From Alteromonas lipotrueae (GTDB lineage: Bacteria > Pseudomonadota > Gammaproteobacteria > Enterobacterales > Alteromonadaceae), in NCBI RefSeq assembly GCF_019249215.1, contig NZ_JAESDI010000003.1, positions 186,001-250,000 on the forward strand: 64,000 nt of DNA, in the 5' to 3' direction. The notes under the pieces were generated by a model. It made no database searches and had not been told where the DNA came from. It saw only the letters and a program-made list of their open reading frames with translations. The translations under genes were made by a program, and so were the position numbers. Each line of letters starts with the position of its first letter. Position 1 is the first letter of the stretch. Of the stretch, positions 1-7,948 are shown one piece after another.

Positions 1-685
1 TAATCGTGTTACTTGGCAGTGGAATATAAAATTTAGTTTTGATGGCATAGATACCGCCATTCGCTCCCAGTAGAGCATCTAATCTTGATTCATGGAATTT
101 AAGCACTTGTTCATACTTCCAATAAAGATTATCTTTATTGTCTCCTGAATGTGCATCAACGAGTACCAACTCTCCACACACCGCACCAACCCCTCTTTGG
201 TTTATAGACATAACAAGTTGAGTTACCGCGTCTTTTTCAAAAGCGGTATTCGCATCTGAAAAAATAGTTACTTCTGATGTAACCCGTTCCATCAAATCAT
301 TTAATACGTTAATTTTGCCTCTGTTCTCATCGAAGAAAAAAGTACTCAGCCGTGGATCGTCAAAAGATGCCAATATGGAATTGGTATTGTCCGTACTTCC
401 GTCAGATGCAATGAATATATTGATTTTTTCTGCTGGGTAATCCAGTGAGAGTAAGTTTTCTACTCGTTCTTTTATACATGATTCTTCATTGAATGCAGAT
501 ATAACGATGGTAACTGAAGAGTTGTCAGATACGTCAATACGACGTTCTTTTTTAATCAGCGTGTAGCGTGTGTCTCTAACACATTGAACCAAGGCGCTGA
601 CCAAAATTAATATAAAAGGATAGATAACATAGCTATAGATAATAGCCAAAGAGACAACCCAGAATAAAATTTCAATATACTTCAT
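1..685 (-). CDS. Family 2 glycosyltransferase, C-terminal part beyond the left edge
   Basis: The frame is open from an ATG at 685 to base 1 without a stop, so only about 228 N-terminal residues are visible. A hydrophobic segment at about residues 7-30 suggests membrane anchoring. The GT2 fold follows: VTIVISAFNEE at about 58-68, the nucleotide-sugar motif ASDGSTDNT at about 93-101, and a DxD-like FSDAN at about 142-146. The layout (TM, then GT2 domain) fits processive or EPS-type glycosyltransferases. Its start lies 6 bp after the stop of the acetyltransferase-like gene, so it is the promoter-distal member of the prsT-thiF-like-SAT-like operon. Sugar donor and acceptor cannot be told from the sequence. 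Confidence 0.85.
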   Translation of the reverse strand, partial: MKYIEILFWVVSLAIIYSYVIYPFILILVSALVQCVRDTRYTLIKKERRIDVSDNSSVTIVISAFNEESCIKERVENLLSLDYPAEKINIFIASDGSTDNTNSILASFDDPRLSTFFFDENRGKINVLNDLMERVTSEVTIFSDANTAFEKDAVTQLVMSINQRGVGAVCGELVLVDAHSGDNKDNLYWKYEQVLKFHESRLDALLGANGGIYAIKTKFYIPLPSNTI

Positions 686-691
686 TTATGC

Positions 692-1204
692 TTACTTTGA
701 TTTCGCGGGAATGCCAAGTGCAGTCTTGTTAGACTCTACGTCTTTTACTACTACTGCATTAGCGCCTACTTTTACATTATTACCCACAGTGATTGGGCCA
801 AAAACTTTAGCGCCAGCACCAATAAATATATGGCTTCCAAGAGTGGGAGACTTTCCTTTTTCATCACCCATTACTACACCGCTTTCTAAAGTAATATTGA
901 TACCACCCTTTACTTTAGAATTTATGACTACGCCGATAGGATGCATAATGACAAAACCTTCGCCGAAATCTGCATTTACGCCGATAACACAGCCATTATA
1001 AACTCTATTTATATGTTGAATTATCAACGCGACAGGTGCCAAAAATTTCGTCTGTGCGCACCTTGCAGCCAAGCGGAAAAGGATATTAGCACTAGTTCCA
1101 TCAGTAAGACACGTCCTAAATAATGAAATTTCAGCGCCATCTTGATGAAAAATTTCCTGTTTTCTTTTTAAGTCGGATTTTATGAGTTGCAATGTAGATG
1201 GCAT
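692..1204 (-). CDS. Serine-acetyltransferase-like hexapeptide-repeat O-acetyltransferase
   Basis: A 170-residue protein. The C-terminal half carries the left-handed beta-helix hexapeptide pattern (IGAGAKVFGPITVGNNVKVG) ending in VVVKDVESNKTALGIPAK, as in serine acetyltransferases and sugar O-acetyltransferases. The active-site-like segment with FVIMHPIGVVIN resembles the catalytic His region of SAT. It is shorter than the cysE gene at 36697 and lacks its long N-terminal helical domain. The gene sits 2 bp after the ThiF-like gene and 6 bp before the glycosyltransferase, so the product probably modifies a polysaccharide precursor or small molecule of this locus instead of serving cysteine synthesis, which cysE covers. 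The substrate is inference only. Confidence 0.75.
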   Translation of the reverse strand: MPSTLQLIKSDLKRKQEIFHQDGAEISLFRTCLTDGTSANILFRLAARCAQTKFLAPVALIIQHINRVYNGCVIGVNADFGEGFVIMHPIGVVINSKVKGGINITLESGVVMGDEKGKSPTLGSHIFIGAGAKVFGPITVGNNVKVGANAVVVKDVESNKTALGIPAKSK

Positions 1205-1206
1205 GA

Positions 1207-2103
1207 TTACGTGTCTTTACTTTCTTCTAAGATCTGTTTTACTTTCTTAAACATGTACTTTTGCAGAGGGTTTCTGTTTCCCCAAGGTCTCCATGTCTTT
1301 ATCAAGTTATTTCGGTATGCATCAAAGTGAAGACCTCGTGGAGCGCAGACAACCTCACCTCTATCTAATAGTAGTTTCAGTACATTGGTACACAAAACCC
1401 CAGCAGCTAACGAAATACCCATACACGTTGAAGGCACCTTCTTTTTCATAAAGTTCACGGATGAATTTTGAACGAGATAATGCCTTTGCTGTACTGATGG
1501 AGAAACGCCTATTACAAAACGAACGATGTTATCTTCGAAGTAGTTTTCCTTAGTCGTTTCGTCAGCATCATGGGGGGCGTCAACCATGGCAAAGTATTCG
1601 TCAAACGACATACCGCCGGGTTTGAAACATAACATTGCGGTCCCCATCCCCATTGGGGCGGCAGTAATGGTTGGTATTCCTAATTCATAGCAGCGGCGGA
1701 AGACTTGCCTTCTTATTTCTAAAGCGAAGATATCCAAACTGTCTATGTATACATCAACACCATCTAGGAAGGCCTCAAGGTTTTCGGGCGAAATCCCTCT
1801 ATCAAAATTCTTAATATGAGCGTCGGGATTAATGTCTCGTAACGTTTTTTCCATCACAACTGATTTTTCTTCACCAATTGTAGATACAAAAGCACCGGCC
1901 TGACGATTGAAGTTGGCGTAATCATATTCGTCTAAATCAGAAATGTGAAAGTTTGAAATGCCCATTCGAGCACATACAATGGCGTGATCGCCTCCAACAC
2001 CACCTAGTCCGCCGATGGCTACTTTTGTATTCTTAATCTTTTCCTGCTCAGCTTCTGTTACCCAGCCGATATTTCTCGAGAACGCTTCGTTATAATTGAA
2101 CAT
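1207..2103 (-). CDS. ThiF/MoeB/E1-like adenylyltransferase
   Basis: A 298-residue protein with the ThiF/HesA/E1 nucleotide-binding loop KVAIGGLGGVGGDHA at about residues 27-40. An acidic SDLDEYDYANFNRQAGA stretch follows; in this family the Asp and Arg contact ATP. A conserved-type DVYIDSLD comes later. Family members adenylate the C-terminus of a ubiquitin-like carrier or, in some cases, a small carboxylic acid. I see no CxxC zinc-binding pairs of MoeB type, and no ubiquitin-like partner gene is in view. Gene context (prsT 23 bp upstream, SAT-like and glycosyltransferase directly downstream) ties it to the PEP-CTERM/polysaccharide locus. The true substrate is unknown. Confidence 0.75.
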   Translation of the reverse strand: MFNYNEAFSRNIGWVTEAEQEKIKNTKVAIGGLGGVGGDHAIVCARMGISNFHISDLDEYDYANFNRQAGAFVSTIGEEKSVVMEKTLRDINPDAHIKNFDRGISPENLEAFLDGVDVYIDSLDIFALEIRRQVFRRCYELGIPTITAAPMGMGTAMLCFKPGGMSFDEYFAMVDAPHDADETTKENYFEDNIVRFVIGVSPSVQQRHYLVQNSSVNFMKKKVPSTCMGISLAAGVLCTNVLKLLLDRGEVVCAPRGLHFDAYRNNLIKTWRPWGNRNPLQKYMFKKVKQILEESKDT

Positions 2104-2126
2104 GAGATATCTCGTCTTATTAATTA

Positions 2127-4874
2127 TTAAAGATTTGTCTGAACCTTCAGTTCGTCAATCCTACGTTCGTGCTCTTGAGTTTTTGGCTTTAATTGCGTTA
2201 ATACCTTTCGGGCTTCGCTGTCATTTTTAGCTTTCAAAAGTGCAACAACGTAATCGATACCAATATCGGGGGAATTAGCGCTAGTGTTAAACGCATTTTC
2301 AAGTAAGGCTAACGATTCATCTATTCGGTCTAGTTGCAGTAAAATTTTACCACGGGTTGCCATTATAGAAGGGTTCTCTGGAAGTATAGCTTGAGCTGTA
2401 TCTGCGTACACTAAAGCGTCTTCATATTTTTGTGCTTCACTCAAAAGCCACGCTAAATTGTTTAGCACAAGTGGGCTCTGTACTGTTTCATTTTCTACAA
2501 GGTATTTATAGTGAACAATCGCCTTTTCTGGGGCGGAATAAATCTGTTGATTGGCGGCAAATAAACGAATTTTATTGTGGTTTGGCACCATTGAAAGATG
2601 TTTTTCGCTGAATGCTAGCGCTTCAGCTTCTTTATCAGCCCTAAATAGTGCGGTATACAGAATAGACGCGACTTCTTGGCTTTTTACGTTCTGATAAACT
2701 CTCTCGATAACATCAATGGCTTCGTTGTACTTGCGCTGTGCGATTAATAGTTTGCTTTGAACTGTTAGCCCTAGTTCTGAGCTTTTAATCGCTGGGCTGA
2801 GTGAGTCGAAAACGGTAGCGGCTTTTTCAATATTACTATCTAAAATTAAAATTCGAGCTTTAATCAGTTTAAGTTGTGTTTGTTCAGGGAATAGTGAGAT
2901 GCCTTCTTCCACGAGTTTAAGCGCGCCTTTGTAGTCTCTTGTGATTTCAGCCAATTCAATAGACTTCAAAAAGGGTTTTGTGCTTTTCTCAAGTGCCCGC
3001 CATTTTGCAAGCGCCTGTTCGGCATTTGCAAAATCTTTTTTCTCCCAATAAGCATCCGCTAGCATCATCCAGAACTTAGGTTCGCTTTCCGCCTCTGACT
3101 GAATATTTGTTAAGACAGTAAACTGTTCATCTGTTTTATTTAGCTCTGCCAGAGCACCCGCGTAAAGCAATGCATACTTTATTTCATCTGATGAGTTGCT
3201 CGCTTCTTTAAACGGCTTGAGCGCAGCGTCGTAGTTTCCAAGTTCGTTTTGAATTTGAAAGTGCCGCATGAGGACTACCATATCAAGAGGGTGGTATCCC
3301 ACTAACGATTCAATCTTAGCTTTAGCTGAGCCTTGGTTGTTATCGCGAATGTCTTTCTCAACGAAAAATAAGTTTGCAGAAATGTGTTCAGGTTCTAATT
3401 CAAGAATTTTGTTATAGATGCCAGCTACCTTATAGGCGTTGCTTGTATGTGAGCTAGCTTGCGCTTGAATGTGTAGTGCCGATACAGTGTCGGGGTGAGC
3501 ATCTAACCAATCTACTGCCAATTGTTCTGCGTTATCGAATTGCCCTGCGTTAAGATAGGCGAACGCTAGTACAAGAAAAGATTTCTCGGAATTGGGATCC
3601 TGCTGAAAACTGTTCTCTAACTCATCTATTCCAGTATCCGAAGTGAGTATTTTTAAAAGGCCAATACTTCTTAGAAGTTCAGCGTCTTGTACATCATCTG
3701 TGTTTATCTGTTCTATCAGGCTTTTGGCTTGCGCAATTTCACCTTCTTGAATAAGTAAAGATGAAGACTTTGCTAAATAGAGTGCTTCGTTGACAGGAAT
3801 AGACCTAATATCATCCAAAGAACCATCGCTGTCATTGCTATACCCTAATTTAATCTGAATGATGGAATATAGCTTATGAGAAAAATGCTCAGGTGGTAAG
3901 GTTTCTACTATTACCTTTAAGTTTTGATATGCCTGCTCTAAATTGTTTTCGTAGTAATTTGCTAACGCAGCTAAAAGTCGGGTGACGGAATTTGAACGAC
4001 CATTTTTAATTGCGGTATCAAGGTAAATAAGCGAATTCTCAAAATCGTTTTTAGAAAACTCAATCGTTCCTTTCAATTGATTAAAATAAGGATGATTAGC
4101 AGAAAGTGACAAGAGCTGATTAACTAAAGGTTCAGCTCTATCATATTCTTTGTTATTTATTAATGCGTCTGCTAACTTTAACTTAATTTTGTAGTCGTTA
4201 GCTCTTTTTTTAAGCAAATCTTCTAAGGTTTCAATAGCAAGGTTCCAATTTCCATCGACTGCTTCCAAAATAGCTTTAAACTGAAGTGCTGCGATAAAGT
4301 CTGGTTGAGCTTCCACACTTTTATTAGTGTATTCAATTGCATCACCAATTCTATTGTTTTGAACGGCTAAGTAGCCTTTTGCCAGTTGGGAGATTTTTAA
4401 CGATTCATTGTCAGTAAGACGAGAAAAGCTAGCTGACGCTCTGAATTTTCCGCCACTGTTGTACGTTGCAATTGCCTTATAAATTTCTAATTCAAAAAAG
4501 CTTTCAGTATTCTCTTCAGTGTTTTGGATAGATAATCTTTGTAGTTCGTCGAATGATTCAAGCCATAAGAATGTTTCAGCAAGGGATACGACACCATTAG
4601 GAGACAGAGAGGTGCCAGCGCGCACAAGCTCTTTTCTCGCCGCAGAATAAAGGCCTTGCTCCAAATAAACTAAACCTAAGGACTCCCTAGCCGTCAAGTT
4701 ATTTGGTTCTTCTTTAATAACGTTTTTTAAGGCTATTGACGCTTCTTGATACTTGCCTTCTTGTTTTAGTTGTTCAGCATCTAGAAGTACTTCATTAGTC
4801 GATTTAGGGCTGCACGCAGTAAGATTCAAGAGTAGGAGGGAGGTTAAAACCGCTAATTTAACTGAAGTATCCAC
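2127..4874 (-). CDS. prsT: PEP-CTERM system TPR-repeat lipoprotein PrsT
   Basis: A 915-residue protein with a lipoprotein signal peptide (hydrophobic residues 7-19, lipobox LTAC, Cys21). The rest consists of tandem tetratricopeptide repeats (for example EGKYQEASIALKNVIKEEPNN near residue 40, then repeated A/L/Y patterns to the C-terminus). This length and architecture match the very large TPR lipoprotein PrsT that recurs in exosortase/PEP-CTERM polysaccharide loci. It probably works as a periplasmic or outer-membrane scaffold for export or assembly of the polysaccharide. It is the first gene of the minus-strand prsT-thiF-like-SAT-like-GT2 run. A terminator separates it from the PEP-CTERM gene upstream, so it should have its own promoter in 4875-4984. 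Confidence 0.85.
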   Translation of the reverse strand: MDTSVKLAVLTSLLLLNLTACSPKSTNEVLLDAEQLKQEGKYQEASIALKNVIKEEPNNLTARESLGLVYLEQGLYSAARKELVRAGTSLSPNGVVSLAETFLWLESFDELQRLSIQNTEENTESFFELEIYKAIATYNSGGKFRASASFSRLTDNESLKISQLAKGYLAVQNNRIGDAIEYTNKSVEAQPDFIAALQFKAILEAVDGNWNLAIETLEDLLKKRANDYKIKLKLADALINNKEYDRAEPLVNQLLSLSANHPYFNQLKGTIEFSKNDFENSLIYLDTAIKNGRSNSVTRLLAALANYYENNLEQAYQNLKVIVETLPPEHFSHKLYSIIQIKLGYSNDSDGSLDDIRSIPVNEALYLAKSSSLLIQEGEIAQAKSLIEQINTDDVQDAELLRSIGLLKILTSDTGIDELENSFQQDPNSEKSFLVLAFAYLNAGQFDNAEQLAVDWLDAHPDTVSALHIQAQASSHTSNAYKVAGIYNKILELEPEHISANLFFVEKDIRDNNQGSAKAKIESLVGYHPLDMVVLMRHFQIQNELGNYDAALKPFKEASNSSDEIKYALLYAGALAELNKTDEQFTVLTNIQSEAESEPKFWMMLADAYWEKKDFANAEQALAKWRALEKSTKPFLKSIELAEITRDYKGALKLVEEGISLFPEQTQLKLIKARILILDSNIEKAATVFDSLSPAIKSSELGLTVQSKLLIAQRKYNEAIDVIERVYQNVKSQEVASILYTALFRADKEAEALAFSEKHLSMVPNHNKIRLFAANQQIYSAPEKAIVHYKYLVENETVQSPLVLNNLAWLLSEAQKYEDALVYADTAQAILPENPSIMATRGKILLQLDRIDESLALLENAFNTSANSPDIGIDYVVALLKAKNDSEARKVLTQLKPKTQEHERRIDELKVQTNL

Positions 4875-4984
4875 ATTAATTTCCTTATTATTTCTTTACA
4901 CTAAACTAACGCATCAGAATAAATATACAAGATAATATGAATAATTAAATCGCTATAGTGTGAGTATATCATTTGTTAAATGAT

Positions 4985-5014
4985 TAAAAAAAAACCGCTC
5001 TAGCTAGAGCGGTC
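4985..5014 (-). terminator. Rho-independent terminator of the PEP-CTERM gene
   Basis: A perfect 20-bp palindrome (ACCGCTCTAG/CTAGAGCGGT, 4994-5013) is followed on the minus strand by a run of nine T. It lies 30 bp after the stop of the PEP-CTERM protein gene and insulates prsT from it. Confidence 0.85.
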
Positions 5015-5043
5015 TTTAAATAGATTACAATGTAATCAGAGTT

Positions 5044-5955
5044 TTACTTTTGACGACGTCTGCGTGCAAAACCGAACATGCTCATAAGGCCAAGACCAAA
5101 TACAGCAACGGTTGATGGCTCAGCTACCTGGAAAGTAACTGCTGCAGTGTGGTCATCAGATACTAAAACGGTAGTGCCGTCAGCGCTAACTGCTATAGGA
5201 GCAAGAATGTTAGCTTCTAATTCAGCGATAGAAACTGTTTGCGCAGCGCTCAACACGATATCAGTCATCGTATCTTCAATGTACTCTTGGAAAGAAGTGA
5301 ACACTGTGCCAGCAAGGTTAGAAAAGTAAAATACTTCTTCGCCTGCAGCAGTTAAGCTTGTGTCTGTCACTAAGCTTTCAACCACTTGCTCACCAACATT
5401 AATGCTGCTAAAGCTAAACATGGTGCTCATTAACAAAACAGGGCCGCTTAAAAAAGCAGTACCTGAATCTTGGTTGAATGGGTCAGATACATCGTAAGCG
5501 TAAATATCAAGTGAACCGCCAGTGTAATCAACACCAACACCAGAAACTAAATCACCATCGAGGGCAAGGTCAAACGATAAACGTGTTTGAGAAAAAGGGA
5601 AGGTGCTGAAATCAACGCCTAAGCCACCTGGTGAAGGCGTGTAAGTGAAAGTGTTCTGGATAGCTGTACCATCTAAAACCATGTCAGCGAAATCGTCATA
5701 AACTGGAGACGATAATTGACCGCCAAAATCATAACCGATTAAAGATATACCAGCACGTGTAGTCACTTGACCAGCATCTACGCCAGAAGTAACAACTTCA
5801 GTGTAAGAATCATAAGAAAGGTCAAGCTGCTCGATAGGACCTAAAGGATTAACAGTCGCATCGTCAGACAAATCAAGATAAAAAGGGGTAGCTGCGGCTT
5901 GTCCACTAAGCACTAAACCCGCAGCTGTAATCGTTGTAAGTAGTAACTTTTTCAT
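5044..5955 (-). CDS. PEP-CTERM sorting domain surface protein
   Basis: A 303-residue exported protein. The N-terminal signal peptide (MKKLLLTTITAAGLVLSG, cleavage near Ala22) is followed by an acidic, Thr/Ser-rich mature region of no recognised fold. At the C-terminus is a PEP-CTERM sorting signal: the motif VAEPST at 277-282, a hydrophobic helix, then ARRRRQK. The usual first proline of the PEP motif is Ala here, while the central Glu-Pro is kept. Exosortase-type transpeptidases are expected to cleave such tails and help place the protein at the surface; no exosortase gene is in this window. A sigma-54 promoter lies directly upstream and a strong terminator downstream, so it is a single-gene unit. 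RBS CGGAGAG precedes the ATG. Confidence 0.88.
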   Translation of the reverse strand: MKKLLLTTITAAGLVLSGQAAATPFYLDLSDDATVNPLGPIEQLDLSYDSYTEVVTSGVDAGQVTTRAGISLIGYDFGGQLSSPVYDDFADMVLDGTAIQNTFTYTPSPGGLGVDFSTFPFSQTRLSFDLALDGDLVSGVGVDYTGGSLDIYAYDVSDPFNQDSGTAFLSGPVLLMSTMFSFSSINVGEQVVESLVTDTSLTAAGEEVFYFSNLAGTVFTSFQEYIEDTMTDIVLSAAQTVSIAELEANILAPIAVSADGTTVLVSDDHTAAVTFQVAEPSTVAVFGLGLMSMFGFARRRRQK

Positions 5956-6003
5956 TTCTGCTCTCCGTAAGTATGCAGCGATCTAAATATTGCATTTCTA
6001 CAA

Positions 6004-6019
6004 AGCAGTTAGCATGCCA
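6004..6019 (-). promoter_or_regulatory. Sigma-54 (-24/-12) promoter of the PEP-CTERM gene
   Basis: The minus strand reads TGGCATGCTAACTGCT from 6019 to 6004. This has the GG and GC doublets exactly 10 bp apart, against the consensus TGGCAYR-N4-TTGCW with one mismatch (CTGCT for TTGCW). Predicted transcription starts near 5993, about 38 nt before the ATG at 5955. Sigma-54 control of PEP-CTERM genes by the PrsK/PrsR two-component system is established in other bacteria. Here it is an inference from the motif and its position. Confidence 0.75.
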
Positions 6020-6940
6020 CTATTTAAGTTGTTGATTTTGTTGGGTAATAAGTTTTGTCGAAAAAGATCTGTAAATAAACTCGACAATTCTATCTGTGTT
6101 CCTAGCCGATAGGTCATTATTCGCAACATCATGTCCAAGTGAGGCTTGAATATGCTTAAACATAGCCGCAAAGCCTTTAGGTAGGTTCTTATGTAACATC
6201 TCTGGTGTTATATAATAAGCGGCACGCTTTCCATGATAATCAACTACTGGACCAATTTGTTCGAATTTTATCCCAATGAAACGCATTGAACGAGCTAGTC
6301 GCGGCTCCATCATTACGTAGGTATGCTTAATCCCCGAATTGATTGAAATAGATGCAGCTGCCAAATACAACCCGATAGCAATAAAGGGGAAGCATCGAAG
6401 TTCAGTTTCCGAGTACGTCGAGGTATTGATTACACCTGTAGATGCACCATCAAACTTATCGCTTTTACGACGGCGAAATTCTTCCGGTACCGCTAATCTA
6501 GATACTTCACAAATTTCGTGGCGCTTAAAATTTGCTGGGTTAAGCTCAGGGTGAGTTATCGAAGAGGGACAATATTTTTCAATAGGTAATAACTCATCTT
6601 CTTTTTGCGGACGAACGAGTCGAACCGTACCAGCAAAACGATGTGTCTTTTTATGTTCAATCATGCAAGCCGTAGAGTAAGCATCAAACTCATCAATTTC
6701 TAGTTTTGATTCTCTTTCCGGTTCAAAGCCTTCTTCTACGCAGTAAACTTGATGTCTAATGCCGTAAGAGTGTTCCTTTAAATCCTTATTGTTTGCAACA
6801 AGTGGTGTCAAATACGCAGAAAAGTGCGAAGAAATTTCTCTGACCTCTTGTAATTTTTGATATCCACTTAATGCTTTTGATATTCTACTTTTTTTCCCAA
6901 AGATAGTTTGGATCGTAGAAAGTAATTTCCTTTTTTGCAT
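6020..6940 (-). CDS. PEP-CTERM/exosortase-associated acyltransferase (FeeM-like N-acyl amino acid synthase family)
   Basis: A 306-residue protein. The core YGIRHQVYCVEEGFEPE at about residues 58-76, then IDEFDAYS, then FAGTVRLVRP, then LPIEKYC, is the pattern of the acyl-homoserine-lactone-synthase-like/GNAT fold found in the exosortase-associated acyltransferase family (FeeM relatives). These enzymes move a fatty acyl chain from acyl-ACP to an amino acid. Substrates here are not determined. It lies directly upstream of the PEP-CTERM gene with 64 bp between; its stop codon abuts the -24 element of that gene's promoter. It diverges from the trypsin-like protease at 7155. Confidence 0.78.
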   Translation of the reverse strand: MQKRKLLSTIQTIFGKKSRISKALSGYQKLQEVREISSHFSAYLTPLVANNKDLKEHSYGIRHQVYCVEEGFEPERESKLEIDEFDAYSTACMIEHKKTHRFAGTVRLVRPQKEDELLPIEKYCPSSITHPELNPANFKRHEICEVSRLAVPEEFRRRKSDKFDGASTGVINTSTYSETELRCFPFIAIGLYLAAASISINSGIKHTYVMMEPRLARSMRFIGIKFEQIGPVVDYHGKRAAYYITPEMLHKNLPKGFAAMFKHIQASLGHDVANNDLSARNTDRIVEFIYRSFSTKLITQQNQQLK

Positions 6941-7001
6941 GTTTATTCGTACCTATTTATAAAGACCATACATCCAGAAAGGCTATAAAGGTATCTGCAA
7001 C

Positions 7002-7026
7002 CTAAGCAGTGCAACATCTAAGCAGT
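7002..7026. repeat. Direct repeat CTAAGCAGT in the acyltransferase/protease divergent region
   Basis: Two perfect copies of CTAAGCAGT, at 7002-7010 and 7018-7026, start 16 bp apart in the 214-bp divergent intergenic region. The spacing is close to one and a half helical turns, which would suit a dimeric regulator. No known box is recognised. Confidence 0.4.
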
Positions 7027-7154
7027 ATAGATTGTATTCCTAATATTATGAACGTATTATTTTTGTAGTTGTATTTATTAGTAAATATAAGTGAAACTGT
7101 TAGTTATATCTTTCCCGATGTCTACATTGATATCGATTAACCCAAAGGTGCATC

Positions 7155-7934
7155 GTGAAAACAGACTCGAAAAGTAGAGGCTTAATGCTATGCGTACTCA
7201 CAATTGCTTGTATTTTATCGACACAAGCGCTAGCAAAAAACCTCGTTGAGCTGACGAAAAGCTCGGTAAAATCTACAGTGGCTATTGCACTCCATAGCCC
7301 TTTGAAACACACAACACCTCAAATTAAAGGGACAGGTTTTATTGTCGGCGATGGTAAACACGTTGTGACAAACTATCACGTTGTTGACGAAGAGCTAGAC
7401 CCTACTATAGTCGAACATTTCGTTGTAATGTTGCCAGATGGCAAACAAGTACGCTTCGATAAAGTAGAAATCCTGGCCATTGATGACAAGCATGATTTAG
7501 CGTTGCTAAAGGTGAATAATCCTTTCCCCTCGTTTAAATTAGCCAACAACTCCTTGGTTGATGCAGGTACGGAACTAGCCATTTTTGGCTATCCATTGGG
7601 AGGAGCATTAGGATTGTTTCCTGCTGTACATAAAGGCATAGTGGCAACCATTACGCCTGATTATATGCCTTCTAATAATGCGAGATCGCTTACCGCGAAA
7701 AGTCTTGATAGACTTAAGAATCCAGATCTAATTTATCAATTAGATGTGACCGCTTATCCAGGTAATTCAGGAAGCCCGGTTGTTAATGTTGAAACAGGGG
7801 AGGTGTTTGCGGTCATCAATAAAGTTTACGTTAGAGACAGTAAAGAAAGTGCGTTAACGCATCCTTCAGGCATTTCTTATGCCATTCCAATCGAGCACGT
7901 TCATGCACTGTTAAAGCGTGAAATGGAAAAATAG
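7155..7934 (+). CDS. Secreted trypsin-like serine protease
   Basis: A 259-residue protein with a signal peptide ending STQALA-K at residue 27. The catalytic triad of the trypsin-like/HtrA fold is visible: His75 in VTNYHVV, Asp114 in [11 protein letters not shown], Ser205 in [10 protein letters not shown]. There is no PDZ domain, so it is shorter than DegP/DegQ. It should act in the periplasm or outside the cell. The epimerase gene follows after 14 bp and is probably co-transcribed. A role in processing proteins of the neighbouring surface locus is possible but not shown. Confidence 0.85.
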   Translation: MKTDSKSRGLMLCVLTIACILSTQALAKNLVELTKSSVKSTVAIALHSPLKHTTPQIKGTGFIVGDGKHVVTNYHVVDEELDPTIVEHFVVMLPDGKQVRFDKVEILAIDDKHDLALLKVNNPFPSFKLANNSLVDAGTELAIFGYPLGGALGLFPAVHKGIVATITPDYMPSNNARSLTAKSLDRLKNPDLIYQLDVTAYPGNSGSPVVNVETGEVFAVINKVYVRDSKESALTHPSGISYAIPIEHVHALLKREMEK

Positions 7935-7948
7935 AAAATAGGACTTTT

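Noticed and set aside
711..1001. Plus-strand open frame across the SAT-like gene
   Set aside because: Shadow of the hexapeptide-repeat coding sequence; no RBS and no protein-like pattern.
5023..5037. Palindrome GATTACAATGTAATC after the PEP-CTERM stop as a second terminator
   Set aside because: AT-rich, weak, and without a T tract; the adjacent GC-rich stem explains termination.
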